DNA of 38,014 bases from Zarea fungicola (Eukaryota > Ascomycota > Sordariomycetes > Hypocreales > Cordycipitaceae), in NCBI GenBank assembly GCA_900169235.1, contig FWCC01000391.1, positions 1-38,014 on the forward strand, in the 5' to 3' direction. Within the stretch, counting starts at the first letter, position 1, and each line of letters opens with the position of its first letter. The position numbers and the translations under genes are program-made. Positions 1 to 10,844 of the stretch are shown here, one piece after another. The notes under the pieces are model-generated. The model was not told where the DNA came from. It did not search any database and worked only from the letters and a program-made list of their open reading frames with translations.

Positions 1-330
1 AACAGCAACTTATTTATTTAAATCTTTAATAAAACCATAGATATAAATAAAAGAAATCTATAAAAAATATTATAATTCTTTTTTTATCTTAAATATCGTG
101 AATCTAAAGAGCTTATATTTTTAACTATTTTCTATAATAAGATAGCTATATTTCCTAGGGTTATAACCCTAGAAAATATAAAATCTTTTTTTTAAAGTTT
201 TAAAGAATTTTTTAAGAAGATAGATTTTTAATATAATATAATATATATAGTATAAAGAATTATTATATTTATTATATATTTTTAGGGTTTATAGTTACCT
301 TTTTATTAAGATGTTTAGTTATGTGTATTT
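1..330. repeat. AT-rich, RIP-like repeat remnant at left edge
   Basis: This block is almost entirely A and T, rich in TpA and poly-A/T runs, and has no open frame of note. Composition switches abruptly to roughly balanced GC near 330. That pattern is typical of repeat-induced point mutation of a repeated element in ascomycetes. It contains an 18-bp perfect palindrome at 155–172 (CTAGGGTTATAACCCTAG). No ends or coding remnant can be recognised, so the element class is unknown, and the block may continue past the left edge. Confidence 0.55.
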
Positions 331-1839
331 TGCTGGGTGGCCGTTAGCTGGTATGGCCGGGTGACCCGTCAGCACCCTCTAGCGAAGCGGTGGGGGCGTG
401 GCACATGTACGCGCACAGTCCGCAACATGCTTACCAGGTGCTTCGGAACTCTATGCAAAACGAGTAACACAATGTAGGAAAATTTGTCCAAGATGCCTAA
501 TATCAATATTTCCTCGGTGCGTTGCATGGCATTATGGAAAGTCGTACTGGGTAGCTGCCAAGACGTGAGGCGACTAGCCGGGTCACAGGCCACCAAGTAC
601 CACTGCAGGTGATGTAGCACAGCGTCAACAATGTGCCACAGCCAAGCTACCCATGTTTGGCTGTAAAGCTTGTCTTTCTTTCCGACCTTGGTATCATGCA
701 CGTCGCTATCCGTCGATATATGCTGCTGCGGTTGGCTTTTGCCTTCTCATCAACCAGTCCATCTGGATAATGGAGTATAGTGTGGCTCCGTTTGTCGACA
801 GCCTCACAAATATGGGGAAAGGAACCTGCCAGCTGCCACAGCTGACAACGCTGCACCAGAGAGAGGTCAAGCTGACAAATTTACCTTTCGCATCTCTTGC
901 TGTACAAGAAATGCAACACCTGATGCATCCCAACACTTTGTAGTTATAATGCGAATAGAGACAATTTCTCCAAGCCAAGCGTGCGAAAACCAGTGGCCGT
1001 CAGTCTGAACGAGAAGTTGCACGTCCGCCGGTTCACCACTCGCCCGATCGAGCCGTATCTCAGCCTCGACCAGCATGCCAAGCTTTCCAGTCGATTCCAA
1101 AGGATAATATTAATTATCAGAGAAAAAAACGAAATATTTTTTAAAATAGCCCAATGGTCTGCATCAAACCCCCAACACCAGAAGCCATCTCCGCCACTAA
1201 CGGAGGAAACGTTAAAGAGTCCAATTTGGCTTCTATAACTATACGCTGACCATAGTAGCCATCAGGTATGATGCTTCATCTCGTTTGAGACTTTCTGGAC
1301 GACAAGAACTTTGCACCATTTCGACGAGGCGCTGTACTTGCAACTGGCTGTGCAGGGGTGTCTGCCATGACAGGGATCTTCCTCCGTCCGGACCCATACC
1401 GGCTGGTCGGAATGAGGGTTCGATTGGCGCAGTTGTTGACGACCCGAAGAAGGATTATCATATCCGTCTTGATGAAGAAATCCCCCAATCTATTCGGACC
1501 AGAGCTTCCATCAATGTGCCACGGCCGTGGTCAGCTCTACCACTGTCAACACTACAACATCACAACTACACACAGTCAACACAGATACAAGAATGCATCG
1601 CGGCAGAGCCTCACATCCGCCGCCAAGCCAGCAAGTATTTCAACCAATATCAGATTGCAGCTATCAGAAAAGCAGAAAACGTTGCAACTCGATCGAAATC
1701 AAGAAATCAAAAGCCATTCTCTCAGTCCGCACCCACATATCTTGTCACCGGGACCATCCGCTGCTTGCGTTGCATCTCGGAATCGGGGCGGCCGCCTAAC
1801 CGAACTGGACCGAATACGGGCTGCTCATGGCCATGAAAT
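331..1839. other. Gene-poor stretch, no gene seen
   Basis: Ordinary composition. The longest open frames are about 110–183 codons and overlap each other on both strands. None shows a recognisable domain, signal peptide or convincing intron structure. I also scanned for tRNA-like and hairpin features and found none I would support. Confidence 0.5.
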
Positions 1840-2045
1840 TTAGTGGCCGCAGCTGTTGCACTTGCAGCCGTCGCAGGCGCCACCGGCGCAGTTGCAAGAG
1901 GAGCAGTTGCTGCATCTGTTAGCGGCCGCCCGCCTTGATACTTGCTAGGGCTGGATGCTCGGGCGTTGCCATAAACAACAGCTTAGCCCTCATCTCCAGC
2001 ACCGGGGACTGAAGGTTGAGTGTGTGGTACATACCAGGGATCCAT
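1840..2045 (-). CDS. Metallothionein, 26 aa, two exons
   Basis: A small cysteine-rich cytosolic metal-binding protein, expected to chelate Cu(I) and possibly other soft metals. Exon 1 is 11 nt (2035–2045), the intron is 125 bp (1910–2034; donor GTATGT, branch GCTAAC, acceptor GCAG), and exon 2 is 1840–1909. The joined frame is 27 codons including TAA. The product has eight Cys in 26 residues at positions 4, 6, 9, 11, 16, 19, 21 and 24: CxC-x2-CxC, then C-x2-CxC-x2-C, with no aromatic residue and a C-terminal His. Short fungal metallothioneins such as the Neurospora copper protein look like this and also carry an intron. The nearer acceptor (CTAACAG at about 1915) would give an immediate TGA, so I chose the next AG. 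A TATA box lies about 120 bp upstream. The gene stands alone. It is too short for routine ORF calling. Metal specificity is inference. Confidence 0.85.
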
Positions 2046-2160
2046 TTTATAAGTTTGTTGGTAAAAAGAAAATTGGGTATCGATAAAAAAATGTGTGAAT
2101 ACTTGATGCTAATGAGTTTGAAGGAACAAACAATCTTTACAAAATGGCGGCACGTAGAGT

Positions 2161-2168
2161 CTTTTATA
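2161..2168 (-). promoter_or_regulatory. TATA box of the metallothionein gene
   Basis: On the minus strand this reads TATAAAAG, 116–123 bp upstream of the metallothionein ATG at 2045. That would leave a 5' leader of roughly 80–90 nt. Strongly inducible small fungal genes usually have a clear TATA box, so position and sequence support the gene call. I saw no exact copper-regulator (ACE1/AMT1-type) consensus nearby. Confidence 0.5.
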
Positions 2169-4796
2169 GACCGCATTTCGATCTACCCCTCTCGGCTTCA
2201 TATGACCTGCAGCCCTTGGCGCCAATCGCAAGGCTTCAAATTAAGTCAATCACAAGTGATGCGCACAGCCCGCCGCCCACAGCCACGTATCAGTCAGTAC
2301 AAAGCGGCACATCAACGGTGCATCCACATGATTGCTGCAACCTGGCGGGGTACTCTCATGTTAGTGGCCTAGATATGGCCTCTAATGCCGCCCCAGCACT
2401 GTCTTGTTTTGCTGACAGAGGCTCAGCTCATATTTTGATACCCCATTCTGGTTGCTGCTCAACTGCCTGACAAAATAACAAGGCGTGGGGGCATCAGATG
2501 CCTAGGACCCGACAGTCCGATTTGTCTCCCCGTGCCAAGTCAGGGCTAACTTGGCGTCTCTCCCTCCATCGCCAAGTGCTAAACGACCAAGCTACTGTCC
2601 TCTATACTGGTAGACGTAAAAAGGAAAATAAAAAGGAACGAGACGTCATGCGCCAGCACTGGAACCGGCATGGCGTACCGAGAACATGCATGACACAGAT
2701 GCCGTGAAAAGCCAGAGTAGAATGCTCTGATAGCTTCCCAATGCTGTGGTGCCACAATAGCTCCGACTTGAGTGGGCCAGGAACGAGCACTAGAAAGGTA
2801 AACTTGACCTCTCATCTTGGGCGCCTCCGCCTGCGTCCATTTGTATCTGCATCATTGGCTTGGGTGCAATGAATTGCGAATCCCAGCCAATATCCAACGC
2901 CTTGAGTGCAGGCATGCCATGCTGTTGAGTATTGGCCAGCAGTGGGCTTGATGCCAGTATAGAAGCCGGAAGAGATACGAGGGAGAATGAGACGCCGACG
3001 GGATACTCTATGGAGTAAAGCCAACCGACAAATTTGGAGCTCGGTGAGGTCGAGCCATGTGCTGAGGCACTAGTCTATGCATGGCGCAGAAGCCAACGAG
3101 GTTTGGCCACTATGACTTGATGAAAACACCACCACAAGCCAATGAGAGGCGAGCAGGCATTGGAAAAGATGGACATGGGCAGAGGTATATTCCGTAGCGA
3201 CGTTGCACGCCAAAATTGTGCACCTCTTACCAACAATGGGGTGGAGATGACTGCAGGAGGCGTGACCTTGGAGAGCCTAGTTGGGCATCTGAGCTGCAGA
3301 GAGACGTGGCTGCACTGGCTGCACGAGCGTCCGCATTCAGCAATAGCCCAACTGCGGGTGCATCCGCACTTGGTGTGTGGATCGCTTTGGTAGGGTCAAG
3401 AGGGAGGGTGGCTAATGCGTTGGCACGGGAGAGTGTGTCATGATACCCAATGCTTGGCTCTGTTGAAGCCCGAGCTCCTCTGCTACGGGATCAACATCAA
3501 CCTGCGGGACATTTGGAGGGGGCATGCACATTAGCGATGCCTCAATAGGATTGAAGAAGACATCAGACCGCCAGTTGTGTGGCTGTGGACTGGGGCATCA
3601 CAAGCAGCTTCGTTTTGACTAGCCCGTTCAGTGATCCCCGCCAATGGTCCTCCCGCGGATGAAAGGAATGGGGGACCGTGGAAAGATATGGTCACGTATG
3701 ACAGTAGAAGAAACATACTCAGCTCTGGACGGCGTTCTCGGGGAGTACGCTGGTCCCCCAAAGACCGTGAGCAGCCGTACTCGTCGTTCATTTCGCCCTA
3801 TTTGTTGTGTACCAAGTGGAAAGAATCGTAAAGTGAGGACGAAACTCAAAGGAGGACGTTTTGAATGGTAAGCATGTTGAAAAGGTCACTTTCGCGATTC
3901 TTTCCCATCATTTTTCCAGCATGACAGCCTGCCGTAGAGGGAGAACCAGTCGAACAGGCCGGCGACACTGCGTAATTTTTGCGTGGCAAAAGTGCCTAAA
4001 GCCGAAACTGAGGCAAAAGAGGAGTACAAGCTCTTCAGAGTAGGTAAAGGGACTCAGATTTCAAGTTGGGAGTGGGAACGAGGGGGAGGCATTGAGTGAT
4101 ATATACAACAGCCATGGGCAGGGCGCTCTACTGCTACTATCATGCACCACTCTTGGCCTTTGTTTACTTTTTTGCTTTCCCCTCTTCATGCACATTGTTG
4201 TCTTGAAGTCACTCTTCACCGTGTTTTGGGACAAGGAGGAACCGGTACAAGTGAGGGGTGGCTGTGGCCATTCTGCCATCAAGGTTCTTCAGACCATCAA
4301 GGTTCACGATCCAAGCTGAGTTTCTAGGAGAGGGAATGAGTAGTAGAAGATTCTCCTGTACAAGGGTTAAAAAAAAAGATGGAAAATGAGAAGAATAATC
4401 GTTCCCGTTGGTAAATATGACCCAAGCTTTCCGATTTCTTGTGTAACCAGCTTTTGTCCAGATGGCGATGAGTGGGGGATGGAGATGCCTTCATTCCAAC
4501 AGTGAGGGATAATCAAGAGGCAAGGTTCACACGTGTTGCAATTTTCTCTTTCTTGCCAGACAGGAAAAGCAAATTTGCCATTACGCGAGGATACTAAACT
4601 AAGCATACTAATAATAATAGACATTCTACTCATATTTCAATATCCAAAGAAAAACCTGTCCCTTTACATTTCACCACGTTTCTCCAATCAAAGCTTTCAA
4701 CAAACTCTCACTCTCTGCACAGTTCATTTTTTTTTCCAATTACTATTACTCACCCACTTCTCAACAACGATTCCATGACATCGAATCGCTTTTCTC
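2169..4796. other. Intergenic, no gene seen
   Basis: About 2.6 kb between the metallothionein promoter and the 3' end of the ENA ATPase gene. It holds only short overlapping frames of up to about 90 codons on both strands, with no recognisable domain. The last few hundred bases (4550–4796) are pyrimidine-rich on the plus strand and probably include the ENA 3' UTR. No repeats with clear ends were found. Confidence 0.45.
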
Positions 4797-7700
4797 TTAG
4801 GCAGGTGAATGAGCAGCAGGCTTTACGTCGACGCCAAGGTGAAACCTGCGCTTAACCGCCTTCCAGCCCTCAATGAGAGCGACGTAGACGACCACGCACC
4901 CAAACACGACGCCCCATTCCCACGTCAGGCTCTCGTGCTTGAACACGTGCGTATTCACAAACGGGAGATAGACCACGGGAAAAGTCGCCACGAAGCCCGC
5001 CACGACCGACCAAAACAGAAAACGATTGTGGTACACCGTCTTGAACACGGCAAACGGACCGGTAAACAGCTCGTCGTCCATGGCAAACAGGCTGCGGTGG
5101 AAGTGCTTCACCTCCCAGGCGGTGACGAGGAGGAGGAAGCTGAGCGTGGCAAACGTGGACGCCCGGGCGCGGAAGACGGTGTCGCAAAAGGCCGCGCCCT
5201 CTTCGTTGCAGCCGGGCGGGAGGTCGTGGTAGCCGCGGCCCGAGGCCGCAAACGCGACCAGCATAAACGAGGCGAGGCACAGGCTTCCCATAAAGGTGCC
5301 GTACATGAGCTGGTCGCGGACGAGGTCCTTGGTGAAGACGCCGGCGCGGAGGCTGCGTGGTGGTCGGCGCAAAATGTCCCGCTGCGCCTCTTCGAGGCCG
5401 AGGCCGAGCGCCAGGGGCGACGAGGTGATGAGGTTGGCCCACAGGATTTCGAGCGGCGAGAGGGGAAAGACGCGGACGCCTTCCGTGTCCCTAAAGGCGA
5501 GACCAATGAGGAGAAGAATGACTTGGGCGAGATTCGAGGTGAGTAGATGCAGCAGGAACTAAGAATTTGATTTAGCAAAAATTGAAGCAAGAAGAAGAAA
5601 AAGACTGTTGAGTAACTAACCTTTTGGATATTGTCAGCCAGTCGCCGGCCTTCTTGAATACCAGTGACAATGGATGCAAAATTGTCGTCCGTCAGGACCA
5701 TGTCTGATGCCTCCTTGGCAACATCACTGCCCCGGTCACCCATGGCAATGCCCACGTCCGCTTGCTTAAGAGCCGGGGAGTCATTGACACCATCACCCGT
5801 CATGATGCAAAACGCACGGCGCCGATGCAGGGCCTGGATGACGCGGACCTTGGTCAGCGGGCTGCACCGAGCAATGACGAGCGGGATGGCGTCGAGCGCG
5901 TCGACCTGATCGTCGGTGAGACTGGCAAATTCGGCAGCCGCCATGACCATGTTGGGGCGCAGGGGCGCGTCGCGGGACAAAATGCCAACTTCGTATGCTA
6001 TGGCAGTGGCGGTTTTGATGTGGTCGCCCGTGACCATGTGCACCGAGATGCCGGCCTCGCGGCACTGCATGACGGCGCCGGCCGTTTCCGGTCGAGGGGG
6101 ATCATAGAGGCCCGCGAGACCGAGGAAACGCAAGCCAGACTCACACAGGGGGCGCTCGTGGGCTTCATCCAGGGCATTTTCAACCATCTTGTCTGCAATG
6201 CAGAGCACGCGGAGACCTTCACTGGCAAGTGACTCGGCCTTGGCGTGGATGGCTGCTTTGAGCTCGTCCGTCTCATTGAGGATGGGGAGCATGACTTCCA
6301 CAGCGCCTTTGGTGTGAACATGGTGAGTATTGTCGAGACCAGTTCCGTAGACGACACTCATGAGCTTGCAGGATGAGTCAAAGGGATGTTCGGCAATCAG
6401 ACGGTCGGCGCTGTTTCGAACCTGGCCGTATCGCATGGCGTAGACTTTTAAAGCGATTTCAGTGGGCTCACCAACGGCGCGCCACTCGGCAGGTTCAAAG
6501 GCCGTGGTGACACTACTAGTGTCGGTTTCAGGCTCCTTTTTGCCATCCGTAACCATGGCATTGTTGCAAAGATTGATGGTGTTGAGAAAGGAGCCGAAGC
6601 AGGTGCCGGCGAGGGAACCAGACCAGCTGACGGTGCCGCTGCTCGGGTCGTACGGGTCCGACGAATCTCGGGTAACGCCGGTGAGGTCGTCGCGGAGCCA
6701 GACCTTGCGAGTAATCATGCGGCCCTGGGTGAGGGTTCCAGTCTTGTCGGAGCAGATGTTGGTCACGCCGCCGACGGCCTCGAGGGAGGGCATCTGGCGC
6801 ACAATTACATGGCCCTTGACCATGGCCTTGGTGGCCACGGCCATGGTGACGGTGAGGACGGCCAGGAGGGACTCGGGAATTACAGCGACGCCTACGCATA
6901 TACCGTATAGCAGAACATCGTCGTCAATCTGCCACTTACTGACTGAGAAGACGATGACTGCGAGGAGTATGGCTAGGCCAAAGAGTAACAGAGCGAACTT
7001 GCTAAGGGTCACTTGCAGAGGGGTCCCCTCGAGACCGAGGATGTTACGAATGCTTTGGTGGACATTGTACAGTGCCTTTCTCGCGGGCGTCATACCTGCC
7101 GTGTCCTTTTTCTTTTGGCGTAGGAGCTCTGCAATCTTGCCGACCTCGGTTTCCATGCCGGTGGAGATGACGATGCCGGTGGCGCGTCCACGGGTGACGG
7201 AGCTGCCGGAGAAGGCGAGGTTGATGCGGTCACCGGTGGGCATGTCGGCGTCGTCAAAGACGAGCTCGGGCTTCTTGCTGATGGCTACAGATTCGCCGGT
7301 CAAGTGCGCTTCATCCGTGGAGAGATTGATGCCGTTAACAAGTCGCAGATCAGCCGGCACGACGTCACCCGTGACTAGCGAAACCAAGTCTCCTTTGACG
7401 AGGGTTTCTGCCTTGACGGTGTCGCTGTGGCCATCGCGGATTACTTTGCACTTTGGAGTAGACAGAGCATACAGGGACTGGATGGTTTGTTCAGCGCGGA
7501 AATCCTGAATGAGACTACAATTTTTTTTTTTTGGTTGTCAGCGTTAGCAAGCGGTAGGTGGCTGTTCTGTGACTTTACCCAACAATAATGTTTAGCAGAA
7601 TGACGGCGACGACGACGCCAGCCTCGATATAGTCCTGTATGGCAAAGGACAAGGCGGCGACGGCAATGAGGACCGCAGTCAAGGCATTGGCGACTTGCTG

Positions 7701-7997
7701 CATGAAGATTTCCCAGAGGGAAACGCCCTTGGCACCTTTGATGGCATTGGGGCCGTCCCGCGCGAGGCGGGCGGCGGCGTCTTGGGCAGTCAGACCATCG
7801 TAAAGGTCGGTTTCGAGCTTGTCAGCGACTTGCTGCGCGGAGAGGGTGTGCGGGCACGTTGGTTTCTCTATAACTACTATGTCCGGGGGCCCCGGTATAG
7901 GAGGCTGGTCGTCCTGGCTTGGAGGAGGCGAGGAGTCCGAAGCGGCGTTGCTGGTGTTTGTTGCACCATTCGTGATGACGGCGGCGGTTTCTCCCAT
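4797..7997 (-). CDS. ENA-type Na+/K+-exporting P-type ATPase (P-IID)
   Basis: ATP-driven export of Na+ (and K+) across the plasma membrane, important at high salt or alkaline pH. Exons are 7579–7997, 5621–7514 and 4797–5558, with introns of 64 and 62 bp (donors GTAAAG and GTTAGT). The joined CDS is 3075 nt, 1024 aa, slightly short for the family. The first junction restores NIIVG-LIQDF and the second NIQK-FLLHLL, both typical of ENA proteins. Visible motifs: TGES actuator loop at 212–215, IPESLLAVLT in the M4 region, CSDKTGTLT with phospho-acceptor Asp396, MVTGDHIKTA, and TGDGVND hinge at 712–718. Several membrane helices follow in exon 3. The start at 7997 was chosen because upstream in-frame sequence is low complexity (a Phe run from a GAA/TTC microsatellite). 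Reading through intron 2 gives an apparent frame that diverges from the family, confirming the intron. P-IID membership is from motif similarity; Na+ versus K+ preference is not readable here. Confidence 0.93.
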
Positions 7998-8047
7998 CGA
8001 ATGGCGGTAGTTTTTATGCTTGCAAGCAGTAAAACTCTCAAACGAGA

Positions 8048-8055
8048 TGACGTGA
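8048..8055. promoter_or_regulatory. CRE-like motif upstream of ENA
   Basis: TGACGTGA on the plus strand matches 7 of 8 bases of the CRE consensus TGACGTCA, 51–58 bp upstream of the chosen ENA ATG. In yeast, ENA1 is controlled through a CRE by the osmostress factor Sko1, so the position is suggestive. An eight-base near-match can arise by chance, and this copy may lie inside the transcribed leader. Confidence 0.25.
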
Positions 8056-8207
8056 AAAGTGTTTTTTATGCTTTTTTGGATTTTTTTCTCGGTAGGACAA
8101 AGAGCGTAGTAAGGAGGTAAAGGTGTAGTCAAGGACTGGTGATGCTCCTGGATACGGGACAACGGGGCGATACGCAAGAGGCTAAAGCCTGATGGGCAAT
8201 GGTGAGA

Positions 8208-8231
8208 GAAGAAGAAGAAGAAGAAGAAGAA
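8208..8231. repeat. (GAA)8 microsatellite
   Basis: Eight perfect GAA units, reading TTC on the strand of the ENA gene, about 210 bp upstream of its start codon. It probably forms part of the pyrimidine-rich promoter or leader. It is also why an apparent upstream extension of the ENA reading frame contains a poly-Phe tract. Confidence 0.9.
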
Positions 8232-10844
8232 AGGGGAAACCGTTGAATCGAGTGGCGAGATGCAACTCTTTTGAATGGCGCAACGGGCGCCGGGGAATGG
8301 ATTGTGACCGGTTGGCGCCTCTCTGCCTCGAGCTGGCATTGGCACGCACGCCAATGCAAGACGCCATGATGTGCCTTGGGGCAATGATTGTCGCCAAGTT
8401 TAAGCTACTGGACAGTGCGAGCTTTAGCGTTGGCGGGGGTGGCGGGCGTCATTCATTCGTTACAGTGGCCTTGAGTGGTTCAGCCGGGGGCCTTCAGCAT
8501 GGTTTAGTGTCTCACTGGCGCCTGGACGGTGGAGGGGCAAATGACGATGATGTCGGTGCCCTTAACGGATGTTACTTTGACACCAACCAGCCGCCCCCAA
8601 AATCACGGCCGTCAGCAGGAGTGTCGTGCAGCTTCATTTTCCCCATCACCAACATGGATACTTGCAGGCGCTCGTTTGTCCTCTTACAAACGCCCATCTC
8701 ACACTCTTCTCACGATTGTCTCGGTGTGCTACCTCCCCTGCCGCGCGTCCAAAGACCCAGACAAAATTGCTAATAGATCATCAAGATTAGGTTCCCTACA
8801 GGGGTGTTATTGGCTATTCCCACTAGCCTCTTCCCCCGCGCAGCCTAGGCCCAAGCTAGCCAAGCACGTTGTGGATTGCTCCTCTGTCTCACCACACCGG
8901 CGCGCCCACTAATGCACAAGGGCTCTGAGAATGCAGTGGACGAACCTCTGTGGTGGTACACGTGGTTTGTTGGGCTTGGACTCTTGTGCCACACGGTCGT
9001 TTTAACCCGGAATTGGGGTCGTGACGCAGACTGCCACAGTTGATGATGTGATGTCTACGATTGTCTTGTGCCCAAGACACTGTATCGGCTCGGATCAAGT
9101 TACGAAGGGCCGAGGCTGAAACAACTGCAGGCCAACCCCAGACCCAAGGCCACGGTGAGGAATGCCCGGCTCTGACAGCGGGCAGACCCCGTTCTCCCCG
9201 TCAGTTCTCCCCGTCCCCCTCCTGACCTAGCAAGACAGCTTCCGGACGGTCCGCCGGAAAAAAAGACAACCGGCGCCGAGCCGCAAATCGCCCATAAAGC
9301 CGCGACTGTGCGATATTGCGTTGGTCTTGGCAGTGCACTTGCACCTGCCAAAATGAGGGATACGAGGCTCGTCATTATCAATGCCAAGCAGCAAAATCCA
9401 CGTAACGTGCGCTGCACTGCCTCAATGTCAGGTTTTCTTTGGAAAACCAAGCATTTGCCAAGACAAAACAAGCACTGTGCTAAACGGGGGACAAACGGAC
9501 TGTGGGCTGGGCATTGTCCAATCCACATCCACGCAAGTCCTGAACTCCAGTATTCCATGCGGATCACTGGCTAGGCAAGAACGGATGTAGATGCCAGCTG
9601 CTTGCTTGGGACTTTTGTCGTCAGATACGCACAATCTCGGTGATTCGGTCGTCGAGTGTCGGGTGAGATAACAGCCAGACAGTTGAGGCGCTGGTGGCTT
9701 CATCCCCACCCAGCCGATAGCAAATCCCTGGGGATTTGTTATACTTTACCAAGCCCTTCTATAGCATACACGTTAGTTGGTTCTCCATTAAGAAACAGCA
9801 CAGGGATATTTGCCAATGTTTGTCGTGTATTAGGTAAACGTCACTTGCGCGCCTGTAGATCAAGCAACCTTTCTCGAGTTGGCACTGCCACGGGGAGGTG
9901 TCTGACTGAAAATGGAATGCATTAAATAATACAAAAGTTAATTACCAGAGTTAGTCATTGCCCCTCTTGTTATTACTATTGCATACACAGTCCATAGCAT
10001 TTAAGTTGCTTCTTTGTTCCTATAGAGGCAAGTGGTGCAGTTGCCGACGTTGGGGGCTTGGATCTTATTATTGTGGCTTCAGCCACGACCCACGCAAGCA
10101 ACTATACTACGTCTGATGGGTAAGTTTTAAACCCCAGTAAGTACTAGCCCACAAAGTTGCGCCAAAAGAAAGTGCGTTGAAGTAGAGCAGAGATATAAAA
10201 TAGCTATTTAGTTACCTTAATAAAATAATATAAATATAGGTAAAATAAATTAGATTCTATACATATTAAATTCTTATTTTCTACTTTTAAAAATATTTTA
10301 CTATGCTATGTTATATTTTGTTTTCTCTGTTAGATTCTTATTTGTTACTTAGGTACTTCTATTTTTCTTGCTAGGATTACTAGCGTCAAAAAGAACCTGG
10401 TCGGGGTCTAAAACTTTCGCTTGATACCCAGTACATAGAATGACCAGTGAGTACACAGTGCCTCATTTAACCCCTACATTCTTATTTTTCTTTACAGAAA
10501 ACTGCTACGATTCCATACAATTACTGAAGTGAAAACGAATACAGGTGTAGGGTAAGTTCCAGACCCGGTGATTGCCCCATCTAACATAAACATTGCACTG
10601 TAAGTGGCGCAAATGACCAAGGTTTGCTGTATACTATAGTTGAAAAAATTGTAATAAATATTATAAAAAAGAAAGTAATTTTTGTATAAAGCCGAAAAAA
10701 GAATTGCAGCCAGAGCAACAAGAACACTTCAACCAAATGTCCCAAGATCTATAAAAACGCCAGTCTAAACCCAGTATCTGTAAAGTATATATATCTGTGT
10801 GTATGCAAAATTGATTTCCCAACAAGCGTGAGAATTTTTCTTTT

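Larger units (their letters stand above)
7998..10844. other. Intergenic between ENA start and PDR 3' end
   Basis: About 2.8 kb containing the ENA promoter on the left and the PDR transporter 3' flank on the right. Open frames here, the longest about 190 codons, overlap on both strands and match no family I know. From about 10190 to 10400 and from 10620 to 10700 the DNA becomes strongly AT-rich, perhaps an old decayed repeat. An imperfect direct repeat beginning GGGTAAGTT occurs at 10118 and 10551. Confidence 0.45.

Noticed and set aside
1915..1921. Nearer 3' splice site (CTAACAG) for the metallothionein intron
   Set aside because: It joins TG to A, making TGA right after codon 3, and leaves the branch adenosine too close to the AG.
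6462..7508. 348-codon plus-strand frame antisense to ENA
   Set aside because: Low-complexity Ser/Arg/Thr/Val-rich product with no domain, opposite the P-type ATPase core.
7998..8384. N-terminal extension of ENA to an upstream in-frame ATG
   Set aside because: It would add a Phe run from a GAA/TTC microsatellite and other low-complexity residues not found in ENA proteins; the ATG at 7997 gives a normal N-terminus.
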